From the NCBI RefSeq assembly GCF_043555975.1, contig NZ_JBIGIA010000004.1:1-64000 (forward strand): DNA of 64,000 nt, given 5' to 3'. Origin of the DNA: Pelomonas nitida. GTDB taxonomy: Bacteria; Pseudomonadota; Gammaproteobacteria; Burkholderiales; Burkholderiaceae_C. This document shows positions 26,938-35,510 of this stretch, one piece after another (position 1 is the first letter of the stretch; the number at the start of each line of letters is the position of its first letter). The notes beneath the pieces are model-generated. The model saw only the letters and a program-made list of their open reading frames with translations. It did not search any database and was not told the DNA's origin. The translations under genes were made by a program, and so were the position numbers.

Positions 26938-27351
26938 ATGGCAACCCTCCACGTCGACGTGGTCTCCGCCGAAGAGCAGATCTTCTCCGGCGAGGCCAAG
27001 TTCGTCGCCCTGCCGGGCGAATCCGGCGAGCTCGGCATCCTGCCGCAGCACACGCCGCTGATCACCCGCATCAAGCCGGGCGCGGTGCGCATCGAGCGCG
27101 CCGATGGCAGCGAAGAGTTCGTTTTCGTCGCCGGTGGCATCCTCGAAGTGCAGCCGCACCGCGTGACCGTGCTGGCCGACACCGCCATCCGCGGCAAGGA
27201 CCTCGACGAAGCCAAGGCCTCCGAGGCCAAGAAGCTGGCCGAAGAAGCACTGAAGAACGCCAAGAGCGACATCGACCTCGCCAAGGCGCAGAGCGAACTG
27301 GCCATCCAGGCTGCGCAGCTCGCGGCGCTGCGCAAGTTCCTCAAGAAATAA
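26938..27351 (+). CDS. atpC: F1Fo ATP synthase subunit epsilon
   Basis: 137 residues. The N-terminal beta sandwich (LHVDVVSAEEQIFSGEAKFV, GELGILPQHTPLIT) is followed by two C-terminal helices. It regulates ATPase activity and connects gamma to the c ring. ATG at 26938 is chosen over an in-frame TTG two codons upstream because AAGGAAG lies at suitable spacing. A strong terminator follows. Confidence 0.97.
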   Translation: MATLHVDVVSAEEQIFSGEAKFVALPGESGELGILPQHTPLITRIKPGAVRIERADGSEEFVFVAGGILEVQPHRVTVLADTAIRGKDLDEAKASEAKKLAEEALKNAKSDIDLAKAQSELAIQAAQLAALRKFLKK

Positions 27352-27380
27352 GCAAGCCTCGGCAACGAGGCTGGCGCAAG

Positions 27381-27410
27381 AAGGCGACGGGTTTTCCCGT
27401 CGCCTTTTTT
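27381..27410 (+). terminator. Rho-independent terminator of the atp operon
   Basis: An 11-bp stem (AAGGCGACGGG with CCCGTCGCCTT) with a TTTT loop is followed by a run of T. It lies 30 bp after the atpC stop. Confidence 0.92.
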
Positions 27411-27548
27411 CGTTACGGCGCCACCCTCGGTTCAGGTGGGAAAAGTCACGGACAGGAGCGGGTGGTGGCGCGCGCGTCCGCGTAGCATGCATCGCTTCGC
27501 AATGGCCTGACAGTTGGCTGTCAAGGCGGCGCCGACGGAGCTTCCCAG

Positions 27549-27947
27549 ATGATGAAGATCGTGACGTTGAAGTGGCTCGTCGCCGGCATGGCCAGTCTGC
27601 TGTCGGTCGTTGCACTGGCCCAAGTGCCGTATTACTTCAACTACAACCCCGGGCCCACGCGGGGCACGAAGTGGATGGCCAAGCCCTCGGACAGTCAGGT
27701 GGAATCGTCCGCGTCCGTGCTGATGGGCGCGCCGCGTCCGGTGTGGGCGCGGGTGTGCTACAGCATCGGGCCGTCCGACAGTGCGGTCACCGTCTACGCG
27801 CAGACGCGCAACGCTGAACCGAAGTCATCTGAAATTGCCTGGGGTGGCTGTACCGACGTGTTCGGCACCAGCATCTGGATCGGCAATCCCCACGGCCAGG
27901 TCGTGGGGGGCTACTACGGCATTGCTCCCGCAACGCCAGGAGACTGA
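27549..27947 (+). CDS. Small exported hypothetical protein
   Basis: 132 residues. The N-terminus is a signal peptide (LKWLVAGMASLLSVVALAQ), so it is predicted periplasmic or secreted. The mature part has two cysteines (VCYSIG and GGCTDV) that could form a disulfide, and is rich in Gly, Pro and Tyr. I recognise no family. It sits 72 bp before a CsgG-like lipoprotein gene and may be co-transcribed with it. Confidence 0.6.
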   Translation: MMKIVTLKWLVAGMASLLSVVALAQVPYYFNYNPGPTRGTKWMAKPSDSQVESSASVLMGAPRPVWARVCYSIGPSDSAVTVYAQTRNAEPKSSEIAWGGCTDVFGTSIWIGNPHGQVVGGYYGIAPATPGD

Positions 27948-28019
27948 ACCTGGTATCCGTCTCGGCCGGGCCTCTGCCTGGCCACGCTTCAACACGCTCT
28001 TGATTACCCGGAGGAACTC

Positions 28020-28973
28020 ATGACTGCATTCAGCGCACTGCGCACCACTGGTATCGCTCTTAGCCCATTGCTGCTGGCAGGTTGCCTGGCCACGGCGCCC
28101 AAGATGGGTGAGGACAAGGGCACGGTGTCTGGCGCCGCTGGCGGCGCGACGGCCGAGAACCAGAACAGTACGTTGGAGCGTTGCGACGAAACGCTGGGCA
28201 CCATCACGCTGCAGGAGGACACCCAGGCGCCTTGGTGGGCCCAATTGCGCGAGCGTCAACTGGGTTCCACGATCCCGGTCCTGCGTCTGATGATTCAGCA
28301 GAGCAACTGCTTCGTGGTCGTCGAGCGCGGCCGTGCGTTTGCGAACATGGAGCGCGAGCGCGCGCTGATGCAGTCGGGCGAAACTCGCAGCGGCAGCAAC
28401 TTCGGCCAGGGTCAGATGGTGGCGGCCGACTACACGCTGAGCCCGGAGATCCAGTTCTCCGGCAAGACCGGCGGCGGCGGGGGCGGCTTCGGGACCGGCG
28501 CGATCGGCCTGCTGACGGCCGTCGCGGCGAGCGTCAACAAGAATGAAGCGTCGACCACGCTGCTGTTGGTCGACAACCGCTCGGGTGTGCAGATCTCGGC
28601 GGCTGAAGGCACGGCGAAGAACTTCGACTTCGGCGTTGGCGGCTTCAGCTTCCTGGGCAACAGCGCCGTGGGCGGCGGTGCCTACGCGAAGACGCCGCAA
28701 GGCAAGGTGATCGTCGCGGCGTTCGCGGACTCCTTCAACCAGATGGTCAAGGCGCTGCGCAATTACAAGGCGCAGATGGTGAAGGGTGGGCTGGGTACCG
28801 GTGGGCGCCTGGGCGTTCAGGGTGGCTCGACGCCAGCCTCCAAGGAAGTCGACGCTGCCGCTGCGCCGGCGCCAGCTCCCAAGCCCGCCGCGAAGCCAGC
28901 GGCCAAGCCGGCGCCGAAGCCGGCCGCCAAGCCGGCCGCGCAGGCGGCTCCGGCACCGGCGAAGACCAACTGA
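28020..28973 (+). CDS. CsgG/HfaB-like lipoprotein with Ala/Pro/Lys tail
   Basis: 317 residues. A lipoprotein signal with LLLAGC puts the lipidated Cys at 22. The core (about residues 45-240) has CsgG-like features: a strand ending in a conserved ERG (VVVERGRAFANMERERAL), the AADYTLSPEIQFSGK strand, and a Gly-rich turn. The C-terminal 45 residues are low-complexity repeats of Ala, Pro and Lys, possibly periplasmic-spanning or peptidoglycan-associated. CsgG itself is the curli secretion pore; HfaB anchors holdfast. GGAGG precedes the ATG and a terminator follows. Confidence 0.7.
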   Translation: MTAFSALRTTGIALSPLLLAGCLATAPKMGEDKGTVSGAAGGATAENQNSTLERCDETLGTITLQEDTQAPWWAQLRERQLGSTIPVLRLMIQQSNCFVVVERGRAFANMERERALMQSGETRSGSNFGQGQMVAADYTLSPEIQFSGKTGGGGGGFGTGAIGLLTAVAASVNKNEASTTLLLVDNRSGVQISAAEGTAKNFDFGVGGFSFLGNSAVGGGAYAKTPQGKVIVAAFADSFNQMVKALRNYKAQMVKGGLGTGGRLGVQGGSTPASKEVDAAAAPAPAPKPAAKPAAKPAPKPAAKPAAQAAPAPAKTN

Positions 28974-29021
28974 AGCTGGCTTCTGCGCGGCCGGACGTCG
29001 CTGTCCGGCCAGTGGTTCGAC

Positions 29022-29057
29022 AGGGCGATGGCACCAGGGGCCATCGCCCTTTGTCTT
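29022..29057 (+). terminator. Rho-independent terminator after CsgG-like gene
   Basis: A 10-bp stem AGGGCGATGG with CCATCGCCCT is followed by TTGTCTTT. It separates this gene from the downstream lipoprotein trio. Confidence 0.75.
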
Positions 29058-29152
29058 TGGGCATGCCGGGTGTTGTTGGGCGGTGATTTGACACGGAGCG
29101 TGTGTCCCGCCCGAACCTACACTGCCCGGCTCAACAAATTTGAGGGAGAACC

Positions 29153-29839
29153 ATGACGAACACGAAGATCGCCAGCCGCCTGCTGACGCTGACAGCCCTG
29201 GCTGCGACGTTGGCCGGTTGCGCCGCCACCGAACAGTCCCGCACGCTGGAAGTACCCAAGGTGGCCGCGGCCACGGCACCGGCCTATCAGGGCGTTCGCG
29301 CGCCCATCGCCGTCGGCCGTTTCGACAACCGCAGCAACTACCAGCGCGGCATCTTCTCGGACGGCGTCGACCGCCTGGGCGCGCAAAGCAAGACCATCCT
29401 GGTCTCGCATCTGCAGCAGACCAACCGCTTCAACGTGCTGGACCGCGACAACCTCGAAGAGGCCAAGCAGGAAGCGCAATTCAAGGGCGCGGCGCAGGCC
29501 ATCAAGGGCGCCGACTACCTCGTGACGGGTGCCGTCAGCGAGTTCGGGCGCAAGGAAGTCGGCGACCGGCAGCTGTTCGGCGTGCTGGGGCGCGGCAAGT
29601 CGCAGGTGGCGTATGCCAAGGTCACGCTGAACATCGTGAACCCGGCGACCTCCGAGGTCGTCTACTCCGTGCAGGGCGCGGGTGAATACAGCCTGTCCGA
29701 GCGCGAAGTGCTGGGCTTCGGTAGCACCGCGAGCTACGACGCCACCCTGAACGGCAAGGTGCTGGATCTGGCTGTCCGTGAGGCCGTCAACGCGCTGACC
29801 GCTGGCATCGACAGCGGCGCCTGGAAGCCGGTGAAGTGA
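29153..29839 (+). CDS. CsgG-like lipoprotein (first gene of GNA1162 trio)
   Basis: 228 residues. The lipobox TLAGC gives lipidated Cys23. The body contains the CsgG-type segments IAVGRFDNRSNYQRG, NRFNVLDRDNLEEAKQE and GADYLVTGAVSEFGR. It overlaps the DUF4810 gene by four bases (GTGA). The CsgG-like / DUF4810 / DUF799 order is a conserved lipoprotein operon of Proteobacteria, including Neisseria, where the third member is the vaccine antigen GNA1162. Outer-membrane location is expected; function unknown. Confidence 0.82.
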   Translation: MTNTKIASRLLTLTALAATLAGCAATEQSRTLEVPKVAAATAPAYQGVRAPIAVGRFDNRSNYQRGIFSDGVDRLGAQSKTILVSHLQQTNRFNVLDRDNLEEAKQEAQFKGAAQAIKGADYLVTGAVSEFGRKEVGDRQLFGVLGRGKSQVAYAKVTLNIVNPATSEVVYSVQGAGEYSLSEREVLGFGSTASYDATLNGKVLDLAVREAVNALTAGIDSGAWKPVK

Positions 29840-30246
29840 GCGCGCCCATGAAAGCCTTGACCGCCGTGGCGACGTTGGCGCTGGTGGGCTGCGCGCAGCC
29901 ACCCAAGCCCCTCTATCAGTGGGAGGGTTACCAGCCCGCCCTGTACCAGCATCTGAAGTCTGACGGCGCCGATTCCGGCGCTCAGATCCAGAAGCTGGAA
30001 GCCCAGTTGCAGAAGAACGCGGCAGCCGGGGCGGCGACGCCCCCGGGCATGCGCGCGCATCTGGCGCTGCTGTACACGCGTGCCGGCGACGATGTCGCCG
30101 CACGGCGACTGCTCGAGGAGGAGCGCGCCAGCTTCCCGGAGTCCGCTGCCTACGTGGACTTCCTGCTGAAGCCCAAGAACAAGGATGCCGCGCAGAGCGC
30201 TGCCGCCACGCCGCCCGCTGCTGCGGCGAGCCAATCGAAGATCTGA
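29836..30246 (+). CDS. DUF4810 domain lipoprotein
   Basis: 136 residues. The signal ends in LALVGC (Cys19 from the GTG start, Cys15 from the ATG at 29848). The mature part begins YQWEGYQPALYQHL, a DUF4810 hallmark, and has tetratricopeptide-like helices with an Ala-rich tail. The GTG overlaps the stop of the preceding gene (GTGA). Middle member of the trio. Confidence 0.8.
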   Translation: MSAPMKALTAVATLALVGCAQPPKPLYQWEGYQPALYQHLKSDGADSGAQIQKLEAQLQKNAAAGAATPPGMRAHLALLYTRAGDDVAARRLLEEERASFPESAAYVDFLLKPKNKDAAQSAAATPPAAAASQSKI

Positions 30247-30259
30247 CGGAGGCCCGCAA

Positions 30260-30961
30260 ATGAATCAGTTGTTCCAGGCATTGCGCCGCTGGGGTGCCAT
30301 GGCTGCGGGTGCGGCTGCGCTGCTCGTGCTGCAAGGCTGCGCCACGCCGGCCAAGCCCTATGACTACGCGGCCTATCACGCTGCCAAACCCGCCTCCATC
30401 ATCGTGCTGCCGCCCGTCAATGCGACGCCGGAGGTGCTGGCGACGCCCGGCGTGATGGCGCAAGTGACGCTGCCGCTTGCCGAGTCCGGCTACTACGTGC
30501 TGCCCGTGTCTTTGGTGGATGAGACCTTGAAGCAGAACGGCGTCCTGACGGCCGACGAGGCGCAAGCGATTGACCGGACGAAGCTGCGGGAGATCTTCGG
30601 CGCCGACGCGGGGCTCTATCTGAAGGTGACCCGCTACGGCTCGGTCTACCGCGTCATCAACAGCGAGACGGCGGTCACGCTGGAGGCTCGGCTGGTGGAC
30701 CTGCGCAGCGGCCAGCTGTTGTGGGACGGCAGCGCCTCGGCGTCCAGCGCCGAGCAGAACAACAACAACCAGGCCGGGTTGGTGGGCTTGCTGGTGAAAG
30801 CGTTGGTGGAGCAGATCGTGGCGTCGACCACGGACAAGAGCTACCCGATTGCCGGCATCGCCAGCGACCGCCTGCTGGCCGCTGGCCGCCCGAACGGGCT
30901 GCTGTTCGGCCCGCGTTCGCCGCGCTATGGCAAGCCCGAGGGGGGCAAGTCCGGCGGCTGA
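30260..30961 (+). CDS. GNA1162 family (DUF799) lipoprotein
   Basis: 233 residues. The lipobox VLQGC gives Cys27. The conserved block IIVLPPVNATPEVLATPGV and the later AGLYLKVTRYGSVYRVI are typical of DUF799/GNA1162 proteins, which have a TolB N-terminal-like fold. The ATG at 30260 follows GGAGG by 8 bases; an upstream in-frame extension has no ribosome binding site. A terminator directly follows, closing the operon. Confidence 0.85.
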   Translation: MNQLFQALRRWGAMAAGAAALLVLQGCATPAKPYDYAAYHAAKPASIIVLPPVNATPEVLATPGVMAQVTLPLAESGYYVLPVSLVDETLKQNGVLTADEAQAIDRTKLREIFGADAGLYLKVTRYGSVYRVINSETAVTLEARLVDLRSGQLLWDGSASASSAEQNNNNQAGLVGLLVKALVEQIVASTTDKSYPIAGIASDRLLAAGRPNGLLFGPRSPRYGKPEGGKSGG

Positions 30962-30981
30962 TAATTCGGCACCGCCGCGAG

Positions 30982-31010
30982 CAGCCGCCTGAACGGGCGG
31001 CTGTTTTTAT
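30982..31010 (+). terminator. Rho-independent terminator after GNA1162 trio
   Basis: An 8-bp stem CAGCCGCC with GGCGGCTG is followed by a T-rich run. It ends 19 bases before the next gene's ATG. Confidence 0.85.
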
Positions 31011-31028
31011 TTGTCCGTCCGAATTGCC

Positions 31029-31871
31029 ATGACTCCAACCGCATCCCCCGACATCGTTGAACTGGTGGCACCCGACGGCGCCACCGCCACCTTGGCCCTT
31101 CACGGGGGGCATTTGCTGTCCTGGCGGCCTGCCAACTCACCCGAGCAGCTCTACCTGTCGCCGCGCAGCGAATACGCGAGTGGCAAGGCGATCCGGGGCG
31201 GTGTGCCGGTGTGCTTCCCGCAGTTCGCCGAGCGCGGGCCGCTGCCAAAGCATGGCTTCGCGCGCACGCTGCCTTGGGAGCTGGTGAGCCGGGAGGTCGG
31301 CAAGGAGGACGCGCTCGCCGTGCTGCGCCTGCGTGACAGCGACGCCACGCGGGCGATCTGGCCGCATGCCTTCGAGCTGGAGCTCAGCGTGCGCGTGGCC
31401 GGCAAAACACTGGACATCGAGCTCGCCTGCGAGAACAACGGCGAAGCCGCGTTGCAGTTCACGACCGCGCTGCACACCTATCTGCGCGTGGCGGATCTGG
31501 ACGACGTCAGCGTCGAGGGCCTGGCTGGCCTGCGCTACTTCGACAGCATCAAGCAGGCCGAGGCGCTGCAGCGCATGGATTTGCTGCTGACCGGCGAGAA
31601 GGGCGTGCTGGACCTGGACCGCATCTACTTCGGCGTGAAGGAGAAGCCGTTGCTGGTGGCCGAGAACCGCCGTCAGGTCGTCATCACGCAGCAGGGGTTC
31701 GACGACGCGGTGATCTGGAACCCGGGCCCCGAGCGCTGCGCCAAGCTGGCGGACATGCCGCCGCAGGGGTGGTCGGAGATGCTTTGTGTGGAGGCCGCCA
31801 ACATCGGTCGTCCCATCGAACTGCAGCCAGGCGACAGCTGGGTGGGCCGCCAGAGCCTGGCCTTGCTCTGA
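31029..31871 (+). CDS. D-hexose-6-phosphate mutarotase (YeaD-like)
   Basis: 280 residues of aldose-1-epimerase superfamily. It has RGGVPVCFPQFAERGPLPKHGFAR (catalytic and phosphate-binding region), LHTYLRVADLDDVSVEGL and VIWNPGPERCAKLADMP. It interconverts alpha and beta hexose-6-phosphates in the cytoplasm (family knowledge). ATG at 31029 is preferred to an upstream TTG inside the terminator tail. Confidence 0.88.
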   Translation: MTPTASPDIVELVAPDGATATLALHGGHLLSWRPANSPEQLYLSPRSEYASGKAIRGGVPVCFPQFAERGPLPKHGFARTLPWELVSREVGKEDALAVLRLRDSDATRAIWPHAFELELSVRVAGKTLDIELACENNGEAALQFTTALHTYLRVADLDDVSVEGLAGLRYFDSIKQAEALQRMDLLLTGEKGVLDLDRIYFGVKEKPLLVAENRRQVVITQQGFDDAVIWNPGPERCAKLADMPPQGWSEMLCVEAANIGRPIELQPGDSWVGRQSLALL

Positions 31872-31898
31872 ATCAGAGGCTGCGGACGGGGTGGCGTC

Positions 31899-31904
31899 GA
31901 TAAT
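31899..31904 (+). promoter_or_regulatory. Putative -10 hexamer for leaderless hemE
   Basis: GATAAT (5/6 to TATAAT) ends six bases before the hemE ATG, placing the expected start site on the initiation codon. No Shine-Dalgarno sequence or clear -35 is visible. Confidence 0.4.
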
Positions 31905-31910
31905 CCGCCG

Positions 31911-32990
31911 ATGTTCGCCCCCCTGCAAAACGACACCTTCCTGCGCGCCTGCCTGCGCCAGCCCACCGAACACACGCCCATCTGGCTGATGCGCCAGGCC
32001 GGGCGCTACCTGCCGGAATACCGCGCCACGCGTGACAAGGCGGGCAGCTTCATGGGGCTGGCCACCAACACGGACTACGCGACCGAGGTGACGCTGCAGC
32101 CGCTGGAGCGCTTCCCGCTCGACGCGGCCATCCTGTTCAGCGACATCCTGACCGTGCCCGACGCGATGGGCCTGGGCCTGTCGTTCCAGCAGGGCGAGGG
32201 GCCGAAGTTCGCGAAGGTGGTGCGTGACGAGGCGGCCGTCGCGGCGCTGGAAGTGCCGGACATGGGCAAGCTGCGCTATGTGTTCGACGCGGTCACCTCC
32301 ATCCGCAAGGCCTTGAACGGCCGCGTGCCGCTGATCGGCTTCTCCGGCAGCCCGTGGACGCTGGCCTGCTACATGGTGGAAGGCGGCGGCTCCGACGACT
32401 ACCGGCTCGTGAAGAGCCTGATGTATTCGCGCCCGGACCTGATGCATCGCATCCTGGACATCAACGCCCGCGCCGTCGCCGCCTACCTGAACGCGCAGAT
32501 CGAGGCCGGCGCGCAAGCCGTCATGGTGTTCGACTCCTGGGGCGGCGTGCTGGCAGACGGCGCGTTCCAGCAGTTCAGCCTGGCCTATTCGCGCCAGGTG
32601 CTGGCGGCGGTCAAGACCGAGCACGACGGCGTGCGCATCCCGCGCATCCTGTTCACGAAGGGCGGCGGGCTGTGGCTGGACGAGATCGCCGGTGCCGGCT
32701 CCGACGTCGTGGGGCTGGACTGGACCGTGAACCTCGGCGCCGCCCGCGCGCGCGTGGGCGACCGCGTCGCGCTGCAGGGCAACCTGGACCCCAACGTGCT
32801 GTTTGCACCGCCTGACGCCGTGCGTGCCCAGGCGCGGGCCGTGCTGGACAGCTTCGGCAAGCCGGCGGCGGGCAGCGGGCACATCTTCAACCTGGGGCAT
32901 GGCATCAGCCAGTTCACGCCGCCGGAGAGCGTTGCCGCCTTGGTGGATGAAGTGCACAACTACTCGCGGCGTCAGCGCGCAGAGGCCTGA
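31911..32990 (+). CDS. hemE: Uroporphyrinogen decarboxylase
   Basis: 359 residues. The N-terminal PIWLMRQAGRYLPEYRATR signature carries the conserved arginines, and GFSGSPWTLACYMVEGGGS is the second signature. The enzyme decarboxylates the four acetate groups of uroporphyrinogen III to coproporphyrinogen III in heme synthesis, in the cytoplasm. Gene order hemE-priA is common in Burkholderiales. Confidence 0.97.
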   Translation: MFAPLQNDTFLRACLRQPTEHTPIWLMRQAGRYLPEYRATRDKAGSFMGLATNTDYATEVTLQPLERFPLDAAILFSDILTVPDAMGLGLSFQQGEGPKFAKVVRDEAAVAALEVPDMGKLRYVFDAVTSIRKALNGRVPLIGFSGSPWTLACYMVEGGGSDDYRLVKSLMYSRPDLMHRILDINARAVAAYLNAQIEAGAQAVMVFDSWGGVLADGAFQQFSLAYSRQVLAAVKTEHDGVRIPRILFTKGGGLWLDEIAGAGSDVVGLDWTVNLGAARARVGDRVALQGNLDPNVLFAPPDAVRAQARAVLDSFGKPAAGSGHIFNLGHGISQFTPPESVAALVDEVHNYSRRQRAEA

Positions 32991-33288
32991 ACGGGTCGTG
33001 ACATCCGCACTTGCCCTGGGACTTATCCCCAATTCTCGGGATGCGACGTGACCGCTCGAAAATTGCTGCGGCGCACATGATCGTTTTCCCTTGCTGATGC
33101 TAAGTCATTGATTTTCAAGGGATGCCCCAAAGGTGGGCGGCGCCAGCTAACGGGCTGGCACGCGGCACGCCGCGGCGAGCGCAAGCGTTGTTCCTCGTTT
33201 TGCTCACAAACTTATCCACAGATTTTGTGGGCAACCCAAGAAGCCTTTTCAATCATGGACTTGCCGCCGGTTCCTGAGTCAGAGCTTC
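32991..33288. promoter_or_regulatory. Spacer upstream of priA with DnaA-box-like sequences
   Basis: A near-300-bp gap, less GC-rich than its surroundings. TTATCCACA at 33212-33220 is a perfect DnaA box. It is followed by TTGTGGGCAA, giving an imperfect dyad. TTATCCCCA at 33023-33031 is a one-mismatch box. No gene is seen. The boxes could place priA under DnaA control or simply titrate DnaA (inference). Confidence 0.5.
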
Positions 33289-35385
33289 ATGAAGTGCGCG
33301 GAGTCGGCTGTGGTTGAAGCACCGGCGGGTGTGGTGGTGCGCGTGGCGGTGGACGCACCGCAGCACAGCGGGCTGAACGCCCCGCTTGACTATGCGAGTG
33401 AGCGGGCGCTCGCCTCTGGCTCGCTGGTGCGGGTGCCTCTGGGCAAGCGCGAATTGCTGGGCATCGTCTGGCCCGGTGACGCCGTCGGCGAGCCGGCGCC
33501 CGCGCTGCGCCCCGTAACGGCCGTCTTCGACGCGCTGCCGCCGCTGGGCCCGGCCTGGTGCCGCATGCTCGATTTCGCTGCCGGTTACTACCAGCGAAGC
33601 GTCGGAGAACTCGCCAGCGCCGTGCTGCCGCCGCAGTTGCGGGAGTTGTCGCCCGAGCAGCTGGTGGCCCGCCTGCGCAAGCTGCAGAAGAAGCTAGCGC
33701 GACCGGCTGCCGCAGAGCCCGTCAGGCCGGCGCTGGCCGCCGAGCAGGCCGAGGCGGTCGCGCGCATCCAGGCGCAGCTGGCGGCGCCGTCGCCCAAGCC
33801 CATGCTGCTGTTCGGTGTCACCGGCAGCGGCAAGACCGAGGTGTATCTGCGTGCCGCCGAGGCCGCGTTGGCGTCGGGGCGGCAGGTGCTGGTGTTGGTG
33901 CCCGAGATCAACCTGACGCCGCAGCTCGAAGCCCGCTTCACCGAGCGTTTTGCCGCCTTGCTGCCCGAGCCTATGGCCATCGTGTCTTTGCACAGCGCGT
34001 TGACACCGGCCCAGCGCCTGCAGAACTGGCTGGCCGCCCACCTCGGCCGCGCACGGCTGGTGCTGGGCACGCGGCTGGCCGTGTTCGCGTCGTTGCCGGA
34101 TCTTGGGCTCATCGTCGTCGACGAGGAGCATGACCCGTCCTACAAGCAGCAGGACGGGGCCCGCTACTCCGCCCGCGATCTGGCCGTCTGGCGCGCGCAC
34201 GACGCCAAGGTGCCCGTCGTGCTGGGCTCGGCCACGCCGTCGCTGGAGAGCTGGCAGCACGCCGAGAGCGGGCGGTACGAGCGCCTGACGTTGACCACGC
34301 GCATTGGCGGCGGCGCCTTGCCGCGCGTGAAGCTGTTCGACATGAAGACGCTGCCGCCGTCGGCGGGGGTGACGACGGCACTGACGGCGCCACTGCTGGC
34401 CGCGCTGAAGGAGCGGCTGGACCGCGGCGAGCAAAGCCTGGTGTTCCTGAACCGCCGCGGTTACGCGCCGGTGCTGCATTGCGGCGAATGCCAGTGGAAG
34501 AGCGATTGCCCGCACTGCAGCGCGTGGCGCGTCTTTCACAAGCGGGACCGCACGCTGCGCTGCCATCACTGCGGCTTCACCGAGCGCGTGCCGCAGGCCT
34601 GCCCCAACTGCGGCAACCACGACATCGCCCCCCTCGGCCGGGGCACCGAGCGGCTGGAGGAGCAGCTCGCCGAAGCGCTTCCCGGCGCCCGCGTGATGCG
34701 CATCGACGCCGACTCCACGCGCCGCAAGGGCGAGCTGGAGGCGCAGCTGCAGGCCGTGCATGACGGTGACGTGGACATCCTCGTCGGCACGCAGATGATC
34801 ACGAAGGGGCACGACTTCCGCCGCATCCGCTTCGTCGCGGCGGTGAACCCGGACGGCGCGCTCTTCAGCAGCGACTTTCGTGCGCCGGAACGCTTGTTCG
34901 CCTTGCTGATGCAGGCCGGCGGCCGCGCCGGTCGCGACGCGGCCGGGGAGTCGCCCGCCGAGATGTGGGTGCAGACCTGGCATCGAGACCATGCGCTCTA
35001 CCAGGCGCTGGCACGGCACGACTACGTCCGCTTTGCGCGGGACCAGCTCGCCGAGCGGCAGTCAGCCGGCCTGCCGCCGTTTGCCCATCTCGCTTTGCTG
35101 CGCGCCGAGGCCCGCACGGCGGAGGCGGCCCAGGCCTTCCTGGCGGCCGCCGCCGAACTGATGCAGGACGACGGGGTGCTGGTCTATCCGCCCGTGCCGC
35201 ATGCGGTGGCGCGCGTGGCGGACGTGGAGCGCATGCAGATGCTGCTGGAGGCCCCGCAGCGCGGCCGCCTTCAGGCGTGTCTGCGGGCTTGGGTGCCGGC
35301 GCTCATCGCGCTCAAGCGAGAACGTTCCGCCGAATTCCGCGCCGTGCTGCGCTGGGCCGTGGACGTCGATCCGTTGGCGATTTAA
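33289..35385 (+). CDS. priA: Primosomal protein N' (replication restart helicase)
   Basis: 698 residues. An N-terminal 3'-DNA-binding region (VRVAVDAPQHSGLNAPLDYA) precedes the helicase core, with Walker A GVTGSGKTE near residue 185 and the DEEH box VVDEEHDPSYKQQ. A zinc module with four CxxC pairs follows (CGECQWKSDCPHCSAW, CHHCGFTER, CPNCG). It reloads DnaB at stalled forks. The ATG at 33289 is preferred because the conserved N-terminus begins about 16 residues later. Confidence 0.96.
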   Translation: MKCAESAVVEAPAGVVVRVAVDAPQHSGLNAPLDYASERALASGSLVRVPLGKRELLGIVWPGDAVGEPAPALRPVTAVFDALPPLGPAWCRMLDFAAGYYQRSVGELASAVLPPQLRELSPEQLVARLRKLQKKLARPAAAEPVRPALAAEQAEAVARIQAQLAAPSPKPMLLFGVTGSGKTEVYLRAAEAALASGRQVLVLVPEINLTPQLEARFTERFAALLPEPMAIVSLHSALTPAQRLQNWLAAHLGRARLVLGTRLAVFASLPDLGLIVVDEEHDPSYKQQDGARYSARDLAVWRAHDAKVPVVLGSATPSLESWQHAESGRYERLTLTTRIGGGALPRVKLFDMKTLPPSAGVTTALTAPLLAALKERLDRGEQSLVFLNRRGYAPVLHCGECQWKSDCPHCSAWRVFHKRDRTLRCHHCGFTERVPQACPNCGNHDIAPLGRGTERLEEQLAEALPGARVMRIDADSTRRKGELEAQLQAVHDGDVDILVGTQMITKGHDFRRIRFVAAVNPDGALFSSDFRAPERLFALLMQAGGRAGRDAAGESPAEMWVQTWHRDHALYQALARHDYVRFARDQLAERQSAGLPPFAHLALLRAEARTAEAAQAFLAAAAELMQDDGVLVYPPVPHAVARVADVERMQMLLEAPQRGRLQACLRAWVPALIALKRERSAEFRAVLRWAVDVDPLAI

Positions 35386-35510
35386 CCTAGATCCGGCCCC
35401 GCGGGCTTGCGTCGCTGCTCACCGATGTGGTGAACGTCGCCGAAAACGCAAGGCGTTGATACGGCTAGCGTTTCGATGCGTAGCGAGCGGTCAACTGCCG
35501 GATCTGGGTT
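35384..35510. repeat. 127-bp element with 14-bp imperfect inverted ends
   Basis: AACCTAGATCCGGC at 35384-35397 and GCCGGATCTGGGTT at 35497-35510 are inverted repeats with one mismatch. The element starts at the priA stop codon and ends at the stop codon of the convergent gene. The AGATCCGG[C/T]AGTTGA end also occurs at about 36028, so the ends belong to a dispersed repeat. Confidence 0.55.

Noticed and set aside
29088..29123. TTGACA with TACACT as promoter of the GNA1162 trio
   Set aside because: The spacing is 24 bp, too long for a sigma-70 promoter; the TTGACA alone is not enough to call it.
33212..33220. Chromosomal replication origin
   Set aside because: One perfect and one near DnaA box are too few. 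There is no AT-rich unwinding region, and dnaA, dnaN and parAB are absent.
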